Assembly: GCF_011769525.1 (NCBI RefSeq)
Contig: NZ_CP050440.1
Coordinates: 1-64,000 of the forward strand
Direction of reading: 5' to 3'
Length of the DNA stretch: 64,000 nt
DNA from: Tolypothrix sp. PCC 7910
GTDB taxonomy: Bacteria > Cyanobacteriota > Cyanobacteriia > Cyanobacteriales > Nostocaceae
Positions within the stretch are counted from its first letter, which is position 1. Every line of letters begins with the position of its first letter. The notes below the pieces were generated by a model that saw nothing but the letters and a program-made list of their open reading frames with translations, was not told where the DNA came from and did no database searches. The translations under genes were made by a program, and so were the position numbers. Shown piece by piece: positions 8,269 through 17,701 of the stretch.

Positions 8269-8982
8269 CTACTGACCTGTTTGGCTGTCTCCCGAAGACG
8301 AGGAACCGTTAGAGTTAGTGTTTGACTGACCTGCTCCGTTAAGTGGAGAATTGTTAAGAGTATCGCTGCTGTTATCTTGAGTAGAAGATTTACCAGATGG
8401 ACTTTGACGGCTGGGAGCCGATGGCGATGGCGATGCAGATGGTGATACGGAGGGGACTCTTTCAGCAGCAGGTCGTTGAGAGGGAACAGTAATATTAATA
8501 TTCGGTTGTGAAGGCGCAGAAGGAGAAGCAGAAGGTTGTTGAGGAATAATCACCGGTACTTCTCTGGTTCTTTCAATGATTGTGGTTCGTTGTTGAGGAG
8601 ATTGGCTAGCAGCAGGAGAAGGGCTAGCACTAGATGGTACAGGAACTAATACAGGCGTAGTATTGTTCACAGGTTCATTGTTGCGCTGGTTAAAGTACCA
8701 CAACGCTGCTGCACCTAAGGTAACTAATGAAGTTAGGATGACACCCAACAATAAACCATTAGCAGTATTACTACTATCACGCTCTACTAAATTAGCTTCT
8801 TGATATCTGCGTTCAGCGCTGCGCCCGGTAACATAACCAGTTCCATAGGAATTATGATTACCTGGGTTGTTAACTGTTTCCGTAGTTCTCTGCACGTGAG
8901 TACGAGTCTCACCGTTACTATCTGTATAGGATTCTTGCCTATTTTCACTGTGATAACTTTCGCGATCGCTTGGATTATTCAT
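8269..8982 (-). CDS. Single-pass membrane protein with Ser/Pro/Gln-rich tail, hypothetical
   Basis: 237 residues. The hydrophilic N-terminus is rich in Glu, Ser and Arg and contains a possible glycine-zipper start. One membrane span lies around residues 76-97 (GLLLGVILTSLVTLGAAALW). It is followed by a low-complexity Pro/Ser/Ala/Gln tail with repeated SPSASPSP motifs. There is no signal peptidase site, so it is probably anchored with a cytoplasmic N-terminus and an extended periplasmic or wall-facing tail. I do not recognise the family; similar anchored low-complexity proteins are common in filamentous cyanobacteria. It appears monocistronic. Confidence 0.65.
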   Translation of the reverse strand: MNNPSDRESYHSENRQESYTDSNGETRTHVQRTTETVNNPGNHNSYGTGYVTGRSAERRYQEANLVERDSSNTANGLLLGVILTSLVTLGAAALWYFNQRNNEPVNNTTPVLVPVPSSASPSPAASQSPQQRTTIIERTREVPVIIPQQPSASPSAPSQPNINITVPSQRPAAERVPSVSPSASPSPSAPSRQSPSGKSSTQDNSSDTLNNSPLNGAGQSNTNSNGSSSSGDSQTGQ

Positions 8983-9573
8983 AATCTTTTATTCCACTCC
9001 TCGACTAGAAAATATTGACCAACAAAATTTTTCATTCACCAAAACTTTTCATTTATTTGAAAAATTTGATTTATGAAACTATGTTTTATTTATTACTTAA
9101 CCTTCGATATGATTCAGAATAACCTCTGTAATCATTGGGTTGGCTCTACCGCTAGTAGGGAGTTTTTCCTCCATCCAAAGGGGGAATATTGTTACTATTG
9201 AGAAAACTATTAGCTTATTAACAGGTTAGTAATCTAATAGAGCAATTCTATTTCAGTTGTGAAAAATATCGGTTTTGGCTTCTGACTGTTGACTTCTGAC
9301 TGTCAACGGTTAACAGTCAGTAGCCCTAAATGTAATATTTCATGAATCATTTAGAATTGCTCTATATTTCCTAATTCATGAAATCTTTAAAGTTCATCTC
9401 TTTTTATAAAGCAACAATATTGATAACTCCAAAATCGAAAATATACAGTCAAAAATATTGGCATGAGCCTTCTATAAAAATCATGTCTCGCTTTAATAAC
9501 AGATATTAGGTGAATGAGGCTGAAATATAGTAAATATGACCATAAAACTTTTGAAATGATGTGTGTTTTATCT
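8983..9573. other. Intergenic region with a 126-bp inverted-repeat element
   Basis: No gene is seen. TAGAGCAATTCTA at 9238-9250 and its exact inverse at 9351-9363 bound a 126-bp segment that also holds TCTGACTGTTGACTTCTGAC and an inner GTCAACGGTTAAC palindrome. This has the form of a small non-autonomous element. The rest is AT-rich. Confidence 0.55.
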
Positions 9574-10206
9574 CTAAAACCAGTTGAGCTTGAATAAGCT
9601 TTTAATTTTTTTGCACCATCTTTTTACTAGCGGTCTAGAATGTGATGTCTGGGTTGATGGGGTTGACCATCTTGAGTATTCTGATTTATAAGAGGTTTTG
9701 GGTATTCTCAAATCTAATTCCAGCTGCGCGGCTTTATTTAGATCTGAGGTAGCTCTATATTCAAATCCCAGTTGAGAGCAAACTAGGCCACGATACTTGT
9801 ATGCTTGAATATAACGAGGATTAAGGCGAATTGCTCTTGTAAAATCTGCGATCGCTTCTTCATATCGCCCTTGACTGGCATTCTCCACTCCCAAATTGTA
9901 GAAGGTTTCAGCATTCCAACTATTAGTAGATACTTGGGTAGATTTTTTTGGCGAAGCTGGCTGTTCAACAGTCTTAGCTAACCCTTCAGACTTGATCAGG
10001 TTATAAGCTGCATTAATTTGTTTAATTTTTGCTTCTGCTTCCCGTTTCTGCTTTTCATCCCCAAAGCGATCGGGATGCCAAGTTTTGACCAGCTGACGGT
10101 AAGCTTGCTTCACCTGCGCTTGGGATGCATCAGGTTTCAGCCCCAAAATTTCAAAAGGATAATTGATATCGAGGTGTAGATTATCTCGCTGCTTGTCGTT
10201 AGACAT
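9574..10206 (-). CDS. DnaJ-domain protein with TPR repeats
   Basis: 210 residues. An N-terminal J domain (about residues 14-75) carries the HPD motif at 44-46 (KTWHPDRFGDEKQ), needed to stimulate DnaK ATPase. A linker is followed by two TPR units (about 98-165; NLGVENASQGRYEEAIADFTRAI, then the next helix pair), with a basic C-terminal tail ending in KSLFKLNWF. It lacks the G/F and zinc-finger regions, so it is a type III co-chaperone, with the TPRs probably choosing the client. I start at ATG 10206; the frame extends to a GTG at 10239, but neither has a clear Shine-Dalgarno site. Confidence 0.85.
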   Translation of the reverse strand: MSNDKQRDNLHLDINYPFEILGLKPDASQAQVKQAYRQLVKTWHPDRFGDEKQKREAEAKIKQINAAYNLIKSEGLAKTVEQPASPKKSTQVSTNSWNAETFYNLGVENASQGRYEEAIADFTRAIRLNPRYIQAYKYRGLVCSQLGFEYRATSDLNKAAQLELDLRIPKTSYKSEYSRWSTPSTQTSHSRPLVKRWCKKIKSLFKLNWF

Positions 10207-10389
10207 CGGGAAAACCGCAGAAATAGTTAACCATGTCACTCTATGCTAACGATTTCTAAAAATTTCTTGGGTTTTAGCTAAACCCCCTATGATTCTTGTA
10301 TCCATTTGCCATGCCTATCTAGTAATAAACTTTATAACTACAGGACAAGCGATATCAAAACACTAGACAATTTGCCGACTAGTCAATAG

Positions 10390-11529
<1,140 letters not shown>

Positions 11530-11562
11530 AACTACTGCTATCATAATATATGCTTCGTGATT

Positions 11563-11636
11563 GGGGCTGTAGCTCAGTTGGATAGAGCGAGCGCCTCCTA
11601 AGCGCTAGGCCGTGCGTTCGAGACGCACCAGTCCCG
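11563..11636 (+). tRNA. tRNA-Arg, anticodon CCU
   Basis: A complete cloverleaf can be drawn. The acceptor GGGGCTG pairs with CAGTCCC (one G-U), the D arm is GCTC/GAGC, and the anticodon stem AGCGC/GCGCT holds loop CTCCTAA, so the anticodon is CCT (reads AGG). The T arm is GTGCG-TTCGAGA-CGCAC. The discriminator is G and CCA is not encoded. Confidence 0.95.
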
Positions 11637-11645
11637 TAAAGAATT

Positions 11646-11692
11646 AAAATCACTGAAACCCTTTAAAAATAGAGGTTTCAGTGATTTTTTAT
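11646..11692 (+). terminator. Rho-independent terminator after tRNA-Arg
   Basis: A 15-bp stem, AAAATCACTGAAACC with GGTTTCAGTGATTTT, followed by TT and ATTTTAT, 9 bp after the tRNA. Confidence 0.85.
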
Positions 11693-11762
11693 TTTATAAT
11701 CTTAGCTAAAATATAGTACTTATTTACTATTTTGTCCTGGTTAGACAAGCTCAAATGAATAT

Positions 11763-11906
11763 CAACAATTACCAATTACCAATTACCAATTACCAATTAC
11801 CAATTACCAATTACTAATTACCAATTACCAATTACCCATTACCAATTACCCATTACCAATTACCCATTACCCATTACCAATTACCAATTACCCATTACCC
11901 ATTATC
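11763..11906. repeat. STRR heptamer array (CCAATTA)n
   Basis: About 20 tandem heptamers of CCAATTA with CCCATTA variants. This is a short tandemly repeated repetitive sequence of the kind known from heterocystous cyanobacteria. The array overlaps the 3' end of cbiO and supplies its stop codon. Confidence 0.9.
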
Positions 11907-12731
11907 TAATTCATTCCTTTCCAATATCCTCTGTTGTATCCGTTGAATAACCGCTGATTCTTCAGGGGATAAACCATCAAATAACATCTCATATATTAAT
12001 GGCATACCCAATTCTAACTCTTCTAAAATTTCACGTTGCATAAATACATCTTGGGGCTTACCTTCAAGTACTAACCTTCCCTTATCCATCACAAAAACCC
12101 AATCTGCCCAGCGATAAACTAAATCTAAATCGTGGGTTGCCATTAATAAAGTCGTTCCCGCCTGATGAATTTTTCTCAGGGTTGACATTAAGTTACGAGT
12201 ATGTTTGACATCTAAATATGCAGTAGGTTCATCCAACACCAATAGTTCTGGTTGTAGTACCATGACATCTGCAATAGAAACTCGTCTTTTTTGCCCTAAA
12301 CTGAGATGATGTACTGGTTTTTCTGCTAAAGATTTTAATCCAAATTCAACTAAGGATTGCTCGACTCTTAATTGAATTTCTGCTGTCGGCAAACCTAAAT
12401 TACATAAGCCATAGGAAATATCTTCTTCAACGGTAGCAGCTACCAATTGTTGCTCTGGATCTTGAAATATTAAACCAATTTTTTGCCTTAAATTACTGAG
12501 GTATTGGCGGTTATAATGTAAAGCTTCTCCACGCCAACGTACATTTCCAGAATTCGGTTTGTACAAACCATTAGCTAATAAAAATAATGTGGTTTTACCA
12601 CAACCATTTTGACCAATTAATGCACATTTTTTGTGTTTGGGAACTCTCAGTGTTAACCCATTGAGAGCAGACTGCTGTGAACCTGAATACTTATAATATA
12701 CTTGCTCAAATTCGAGTAAATATTCCTGCAT
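11895..12731 (-). CDS. cbiO: Cobalt ECF transporter, ATP-binding subunit CbiO
   Basis: 278 residues. It is the ATPase of an energy-coupling-factor cobalt importer, a cytoplasmic dimer bound to CbiQ. Motifs in order: Walker A G40-QNGCGKT-T48, Q loop IFQDPEQQL, ABC signature LSLGQKRR, Walker B LLVLDEPTAYLD, and switch His in ATHDLDLV. It starts inside the end of cbiQ (26-bp overlap), implying translational coupling. The last codons (Asp-Asn-Gly-stop) are made of STRR heptamers, so the array has replaced or extended the original 3' end. Last gene of the cbiMNQO operon. Confidence 0.93.
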   Translation of the reverse strand: MQEYLLEFEQVYYKYSGSQQSALNGLTLRVPKHKKCALIGQNGCGKTTLFLLANGLYKPNSGNVRWRGEALHYNRQYLSNLRQKIGLIFQDPEQQLVAATVEEDISYGLCNLGLPTAEIQLRVEQSLVEFGLKSLAEKPVHHLSLGQKRRVSIADVMVLQPELLVLDEPTAYLDVKHTRNLMSTLRKIHQAGTTLLMATHDLDLVYRWADWVFVMDKGRLVLEGKPQDVFMQREILEELELGMPLIYEMLFDGLSPEESAVIQRIQQRILERNELDNG

Positions 12732-13518
12732 CTTGGGATAATTGTAATGCGATTAATAATGCACAGCCAAAAATTGCTTCTATGATATATCGTGGTTGTG
12801 CATGATAGCGATGAGGATGCCACACTCGAAATTCATCCTTAAAACCACGTGCTTCTAATCCCAAATAAAACTGATTATATTGTTGTAGAGTTCGTTGTAA
12901 TAATTGCCCAATGAGTAATGCTAAACTTTTCATGCTAATGCGCCAAGTACGATAGCCATTACGAGATTGTTGAGCAGTCCACAACTCATTAGCTGTTCTT
13001 AGCAGAATGAAAATAAACCGATACATGAGCAACAAAAGTTCTGTCAAAAGCACAGGACATCCGATGCGGCGCAAAGTTTGTAATATTTCTGTGAAGGGAA
13101 CAGTTAACATTAAAAAGTAGAGGCAAGAAATAGAAGCTAATGCTCTGGTGAAAATTGTTAACGCCTGCTCACTACCACTGCGACTAATGTAAATATAGTA
13201 TTGTCCCAGCATTAATCCTGACCATGAGTCTGGTAAAATGCTAGCTAAATCATTAGTAGAAACGCTATTGAGCATCAGTGCTGGTAAGCTGGTTAACCAA
13301 AAAAAGCTGGCGACTATTAATAATTTCAAGTAGATACCAGCAGGAATTTTTGCGTAGATAATAATCCAAATACCCATCCACAAAGCGATGAGAATTTGTC
13401 CTAATGGATGGGTACTAAGGGAAATTACAAGAGTAGCGATCGCAAAAATTATTTTATGTTCTGGAGGTATGCGTCTAAGTTGGTTGGTGTAGGCTAAACT
13501 ATCTAGTTGCAGCGTCAT
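12706..13518 (-). CDS. cbiQ: Cobalt ECF transporter, transmembrane subunit CbiQ
   Basis: 270 residues, with four to six hydrophobic segments in the N-terminal two thirds. The coupling-helix motif GLEARGFKD near residue 222 contacts CbiO. It is the T component that transmits ATP-driven movement to CbiM. It overlaps cbiN by 4 bp and cbiO by 26 bp. Family assignment rests on the Ala-Arg-Gly signature and gene order; length is usual for CbiQ. Confidence 0.92.
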   Translation of the reverse strand: MTLQLDSLAYTNQLRRIPPEHKIIFAIATLVISLSTHPLGQILIALWMGIWIIIYAKIPAGIYLKLLIVASFFWLTSLPALMLNSVSTNDLASILPDSWSGLMLGQYYIYISRSGSEQALTIFTRALASISCLYFLMLTVPFTEILQTLRRIGCPVLLTELLLLMYRFIFILLRTANELWTAQQSRNGYRTWRISMKSLALLIGQLLQRTLQQYNQFYLGLEARGFKDEFRVWHPHRYHAQPRYIIEAIFGCALLIALQLSQDAGIFTRI

Positions 13519-13817
13519 TCTTGATCTCTTTGCTGTTGCGAACGTCCTCTATATAAGCCAATAGCGTAACCAATGACTCCCGCACCTAAAGCTGCTTGGG
13601 ATGCAAATAATAAACTTTCTATTTCTTTGCTAGGTGGTTGAAATAAGGGTTGAAACCAAGGTTCATATCCTGGTTTTACTTGACTAATGGCCTTTTGCGC
13701 TTCGCCATCAGCACCACCAAATTCGGCATTGCGTGCTAATATTAACGGCGCAATTGCTAAACCAATAACTGCAAGCACCAACAACCAGTTATGCCATCCC
13801 TTATGAGACTGTTTCAT
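13515..13817 (-). CDS. cbiN: Cobalt ECF transporter, small subunit CbiN
   Basis: 100 residues with two membrane spans (about 11-28 and 68-88) around a periplasmic loop containing [12 protein letters not shown] and the PGYEPWF segment typical of CbiN. CbiN is needed with CbiM for metal loading, its loop contacting the CbiM metal site. It overlaps cbiM by 17 bp and cbiQ by 4 bp. Confidence 0.93.
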   Translation of the reverse strand: MKQSHKGWHNWLLVLAVIGLAIAPLILARNAEFGGADGEAQKAISQVKPGYEPWFQPLFQPPSKEIESLLFASQAALGAGVIGYAIGLYRGRSQQQRDQE

Positions 13818-14580
13818 TAGTTTGGGGTTCCCGTTTAATTAATTTTAATAATTCTAATTCTTGAGGATTGTATGATTGTAGCCAGTTCCACACCAGCACC
13901 GTTAGCAACCCTTCACTAATTGCCAAAGGTACTTGAGTAATGGCAAAAATTCCTGCAAACTTGGTAAATGAAGCGATAAAGCCACCCACAGGTGCAGGAA
14001 AAGCTAGAGCTAGCTGGAAAGAAGTAATAATGTAAGTTAGTAAGTCTGCTAAAGCGGCTGCTAAAAATATGGCGATTCTTTGTTTACCAGTTAGCCGCAT
14101 TGTCAGTTGATATATCCAGTAAGCTGCAAATGGCCCTGCGATCGCCATTGAAAAAGCATTTGCTCCCAATGTTGTCAAACCGCCATGTGCAAGTAACAAA
14201 GCTTGAAATAACAGCACCAAGCTACCTAAAACTGACATTGCCAAAGGCCCAAATAAGACTGCCCCTAACCCTGTTCCTGTAGGATGGGAACAGCTACCTG
14301 TAACAGAAGGCAGTTTTAAAGCCGATAACACAAATGTAAAAGCCCCCGCTAACCCCAAGAGTAATTTCAGCTGCGGGTTAGCTTGCGTAATCCGAGTCAG
14401 CGATCGCAGTCCTAAAATAAAAAATGGTAAGGTGACTACCCACCAAAAAATTGCCCACTGCACTGGTAAAAAACCTTCCATAATGTGCATCGCATAGGCG
14501 GGTTTGGGTAAGCCGACTACAAAGTACAAGCTGCCTAATGCTAATAAAACTAAATGTAGTTTGACGCGATTTTTTTTCAT
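13801..14580 (-). CDS. cbiM: Cobalt ECF transporter, substrate-binding subunit CbiM
   Basis: 259 residues. A cleavable signal peptide (about 1-30, ending KPAYA) is followed by MHIMEGFLP. In the family the processed N-terminal Met-His and a later His (here in SCSHPTGTG) coordinate Co(II) or Ni(II). Six or so membrane spans follow. First gene of cbiMNQO; all four genes overlap. A cobalamin riboswitch lies about 385 bp upstream, so import should fall when B12 is plentiful. Cobalt rather than nickel is inferred from that riboswitch. The ATG at 14580 follows a weakly purine-rich leader. Confidence 0.95.
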   Translation of the reverse strand: MKKNRVKLHLVLLALGSLYFVVGLPKPAYAMHIMEGFLPVQWAIFWWVVTLPFFILGLRSLTRITQANPQLKLLLGLAGAFTFVLSALKLPSVTGSCSHPTGTGLGAVLFGPLAMSVLGSLVLLFQALLLAHGGLTTLGANAFSMAIAGPFAAYWIYQLTMRLTGKQRIAIFLAAALADLLTYIITSFQLALAFPAPVGGFIASFTKFAGIFAITQVPLAISEGLLTVLVWNWLQSYNPQELELLKLIKREPQTNETVS

Positions 14581-14965
14581 TTTTATGTTTTAGCAGATTT
14601 AAGATAGTATACAAATTCTGACTAATTCACTAGCACAACTAAGGCTATGATGCATAAATCAGGCTGGTAGCAGTGCAAATTTACATTAGTCAATATTTCT
14701 ACATATTTATACTTGTTATGCACTGATAGGCATCATTAAATCTGTTGTAATAAGTTACTGATGAAACATCGATCAATCTTTTAATTAAACTCATGGTTGT
14801 TGTGCAATACAGTGTAGGCAATCAAGATTCGTTGAGCGATCGCTACTCCTGTATTTAACAAACAATATCCGCCGCTTTGTTGGCAGATCTGGATAAATCA
14901 TTTGAAAAAATACTAAATAAGACCGCATCTGTACCTCGCAGATGTGTTTCCACAAAAATAACTAA

Positions 14966-15075
14966 TAGGCGGGCATTCTGACTTACTCTATAAGAGTTCA
15001 CAGCTGCGGGACAGCGTCGGATTTGCACCGAACTTTCCCCCTTACGTCTGATGGGTGTTTGCCATCAGAACCCAT
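14966..15075 (-). promoter_or_regulatory. Cobalamin riboswitch
   Basis: Read on the minus strand, the segment contains GGGAAAGTTCGGTGCAAATC, then CGACGCTGTCCCGCAGCTGTGA (the B12-box region), and ends AAGTCAGAATGCCCGCC: the conserved core of cobalamin riboswitches. It is preceded by the GGGTTCTGATGG...CCATCAGA stem. It lies upstream of cbiM with a ~385-nt leader between. I see no clear terminator in that leader, so control may act on translation or through a structure I cannot predict by eye. Confidence 0.95.
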
Positions 15076-15238
15076 TAAATTAAAACAAAGTATATCATCA
15101 GGGAATAATTACTAATTCGTAATTCGTAATTCGTAATTAAAAAATTTAGACTGCTCACAAAAGCAGCATCTTAATTATTTTTGCTCACAGCCCTGCTTTA
15201 TAAGCAAAGGAACAATTTGTATTTCTTATTTGATTTAT

Positions 15239-15319
15239 TTATTTTTCCTGACTCAAGGTCATACTGAAGCCACGCCAAGGGTATAAACTGACATCATCAA
15301 TTTGGCAACGCGATCGCAT
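15239..15319 (-). CDS. Possible 26-residue peptide or read-through tail of the preceding gene
   Basis: It starts with an ATG 9 bp after the TGA of the Cys-motif membrane protein, in the same frame, and reads MRSRCQIDDVSLYPWRGFSM... to a TAA. Composition is protein-like (aromatic, mixed charge). Either a small peptide gene or the original C-terminus cut off by a TGA. Weak evidence. Confidence 0.25.
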   Translation of the reverse strand: MRSRCQIDDVSLYPWRGFSMTLSQEK

Positions 15320-15328
15320 CTGGGACAA

Positions 15329-15658
15329 TCAAGCATATTCTTTAGATTCACTTTCAGCTAATTCCCTGGGTTCGTAATGACGACATCCTTGACAGGGGCC
15401 ATTGGGATTAACAGCACAGCGAATATGGCCGGATCGAGCATTAAATTTGCAGCTGATATCGCCTACAAGATAACCTACACCTTCTAGATAATAGCGATCG
15501 CCTTCAAGCTGCCTAATTTGCCTTGTTCTCATCCTTGAGCCGTTCATGGCTGCTTGTCTCATCCTTAACCTTGTCCGGAGATGAGTTTTACGGATGATCC
15601 ATAAAGAGAACAGGGAGGGTAAGAAACCAATGGCGATTACCAAAAGAGTTTTTAACAC
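15329..15658 (-). CDS. Small membrane-anchored protein with Cys motif (DUF6464-like)
   Basis: 109 residues. One N-terminal membrane span (about 3-22, LLVIAIGFLPSLFSLWII), an Arg-rich stretch, then a compact C-terminal region with four cysteines (DISCKFN, HIRCAVNP, GPCQGCRHYE) that could bind a metal. It resembles the cyanobacterial DUF6464 family from memory; function unknown. I use the GTG at 15658, preceded by AAGG, rather than a TTG 30 bp upstream. The riboswitch and cbi operon lie downstream but are not obviously linked. Confidence 0.65.
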   Translation of the reverse strand: MLKTLLVIAIGFLPSLFSLWIIRKTHLRTRLRMRQAAMNGSRMRTRQIRQLEGDRYYLEGVGYLVGDISCKFNARSGHIRCAVNPNGPCQGCRHYEPRELAESESKEYA

Positions 15659-15904
15659 TTTTTCCTTACCTCGTTTTCGTGAGTGCAAATCTTAGGGCAG
15701 TTTTAGCTTTGCGCCTTGCAAGTAAGATAGTTTTTCCTGACTTACAATAGCAAGTGGCACTGCAACCTCCAAATTAGAGGTATCGAGTACCACTGTAATC
15801 AGCATAACTTTTACAGTTTATTGGTTGGGCTGTAGTTGCACTATGAGAACTTTAAGATTTGTTGATTAGGGTGATTACCCAGTACGCTTGGGTGAAGCTT
15901 ATTA

Positions 15905-16050
15905 GGGATTGATTTTTCACTTATTAAAAAAGCCACCAGAATTGGGGGATTCTCCCCCAAACCCCCGATTGGGTGACGGTTGCGTCCCCAAACCCCCTCC
16001 AAAATTATTGTTCTGTTTTTTTGTTGAGTAATTGGTGTTTTGGTTTTGTG
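15905..16050. repeat. Dispersed G/C-tract repeat, copy 2
   Basis: Second copy of the 6690-6835 repeat, including GGGGGATTCTCCCCC, GATTGGGTGACGGTTGCGTC and the trailing ATTATTGTTCTG. Apart from it, 15689-16181 shows no gene. Confidence 0.75.
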
Positions 16051-16181
16051 ATCAATTAATTTTCTTAACTGAACTGTATTTGGTTATCATCCTTGTATTA
16101 GGGAAATCTCAAAAATCAATCATTTTTCTGGATATAACCTAATCTTAATCCCCTCTGCCCCCTGCCCCCTGCACTGATTCC

Positions 16182-16583
16182 TTACTGCGATCGCAATTCT
16201 TTGCTACGGCTTTGCTGGCGCAGTTGTTGTGCTAGCTGTTGTGCATCTTTTTCGGCTTGAAATAAATCTACTTTGCGGTTTGTGAGGATAAATGACTCAT
16301 CTGACTGTTGTCTCACCCAGGGGATAGTCACTGCTAAATACTCACAAGTGCTGTTATGCGGCTTACCTTTCTCTTGCAGCTTACTAGCGATCGCCTTAAA
16401 TTCTAAAATCATTGACTCTAGCTGTGCAGCCATTTGATTGATACATTGCACTTGCAATAACAAACGTTCCCATTCATCACTAATATTGTCTTTTGGGAAT
16501 TGCAATGGTGCGATCGCAGTCGTTGCCGATTTTGTGGGAAATGGCACAATTGCCAGATTAGGTGTTTTTTTGTATTCTTTCAT
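16182..16583 (-). CDS. Hypothetical protein, Gln-rich and helical
   Basis: 133 residues, soluble, mostly predicted helix. A Leu/Gln/Glu-rich middle (about 38-75) could form a coiled coil, followed by a short beta-like segment (YLAVTIPWVRQQ) and a Gln/Arg-rich end (AQQLAQQLRQQSRSK). The family is not recognised. The ATG at 16583 is taken over a TTG at 16595; neither has a good ribosome-binding site. Two HIP1 sites lie inside the gene, typical of resident genes in this genome. The 312 bp upstream (16596-16907) are AT-rich and empty. Confidence 0.6.
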   Translation of the reverse strand: MKEYKKTPNLAIVPFPTKSATTAIAPLQFPKDNISDEWERLLLQVQCINQMAAQLESMILEFKAIASKLQEKGKPHNSTCEYLAVTIPWVRQQSDESFILTNRKVDLFQAEKDAQQLAQQLRQQSRSKELRSQ

Positions 16584-16907
16584 ACTTTTTAACAAGGCTA
16601 ACTAGCTGTTAAAGCATTTTAACAGGTTATTAGTACGTATATACTACTTTAGGGTGGTGAAGTTGTGAATAAAAGTTACTGTCTGGAGCTACCCAGATAG
16701 GAAAATGTAGTTGCAATACTACAAGGGTGAGAATTTGGAAATCAAAATTTGCTTTACGGAACAAATTAAAGGTTCAGGTTTAAAGACTTGCTTCTTAAAT
16801 GGCAAATATTAAATATGGTGCTGTATTGTATAGCTGTATGCGGAATTAATAGGAGCAATGGAAAAGTTTTAAATAAATGAAATTTATAACATCCACCAGA
16901 AGATAAA

Positions 16908-17462
16908 TTAATAATTGTCAACAGATTCAAATTTCCTATAATTTACTCGCCATTCCTCTAGATTGTCTATAGTGATAGACTTAGTTATTACATTCACATC
17001 GTTACCGCGCCAGTCTATTTCTGGGTCGGTTGTAAAAACTCCACATTCTAATTGGTCGTTTCTAATATTCCAATATTCGCTAAATCGGCTTTTTAAGGTA
17101 ATAACTTGGTCAAAAACCTTGTTTCTGTGTTTATTCCTTCTTTTTCTTTCGGTTGCACCTGTAGCTTCTGTGTCAATAAACTTAGTCTCAATTAAAAATA
17201 GATTACCGCGATTTGTTAAGTAGACAAAATCACACTTCCCCAAATCGGTGTAATCTGCAATTGGCGACTTTTCAAATAGTAATAATTCTGAACATGAAGG
17301 AAATAATTTGTTCAGGTTGAGGAATAAATAAGCTTGTAATAGCAGTTCTTTATCATAAGGAAAAAAAAGCACACCCTCAAAAAATTTTTTGATGTCTTCT
17401 TGAGTTTGAGGTTGTATTTTTCTACAATATGATACAAATTTATGTAGCTCAGTTACCATCAT
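16908..17462 (-). CDS. PD-(D/E)XK nuclease-like hypothetical protein
   Basis: 184 residues. A helical N-terminal half is followed by KCDFVYLTNRGNLFLIETKF, which gives D78, then E92-T-K94 on the next strand: the D...ExK arrangement of the PD-(D/E)XK nuclease fold. Basic residues follow (ERKRRNKHRNK). No DNA-target domain or partner methylase is seen, so restriction, repair or structural use is open. The ATG at 17462 has AAGGAG 10 nt upstream. Unlike its neighbours it contains no HIP1 site and is AT-rich, which may indicate acquisition by transfer (inference). Lone gene. Confidence 0.6.
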   Translation of the reverse strand: MMVTELHKFVSYCRKIQPQTQEDIKKFFEGVLFFPYDKELLLQAYLFLNLNKLFPSCSELLLFEKSPIADYTDLGKCDFVYLTNRGNLFLIETKFIDTEATGATERKRRNKHRNKVFDQVITLKSRFSEYWNIRNDQLECGVFTTDPEIDWRGNDVNVITKSITIDNLEEWRVNYRKFESVDNY

Positions 17463-17701
17463 CAAGTCTTATCTCCTTCCCCTGATTATTGCCTATATGG
17501 CATGGCATCAAAAGATACCATGCAAAAAAGGAAGGGAGCATCCGCATAAGTAACCAAAAAACAAAATTAATTGCCGTTTGTCTAAGGCTATCTACTGTTG
17601 ACGCTGTAGTAAATCTTATGTCAAGCTAGTCCAGCAATTATCAGTAGAATAACTAGAAGTACATGATAAATCAGGCTTGATAAATTTGTAAGGTTGTAAC
17701 T

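Noticed and set aside
11763-11906. Possible CRISPR or origin iterons
   Set aside because: Pure 7-bp tandem repeats without spacers, matching known STRR; no dnaA, dnaN or DnaA-box cluster near.
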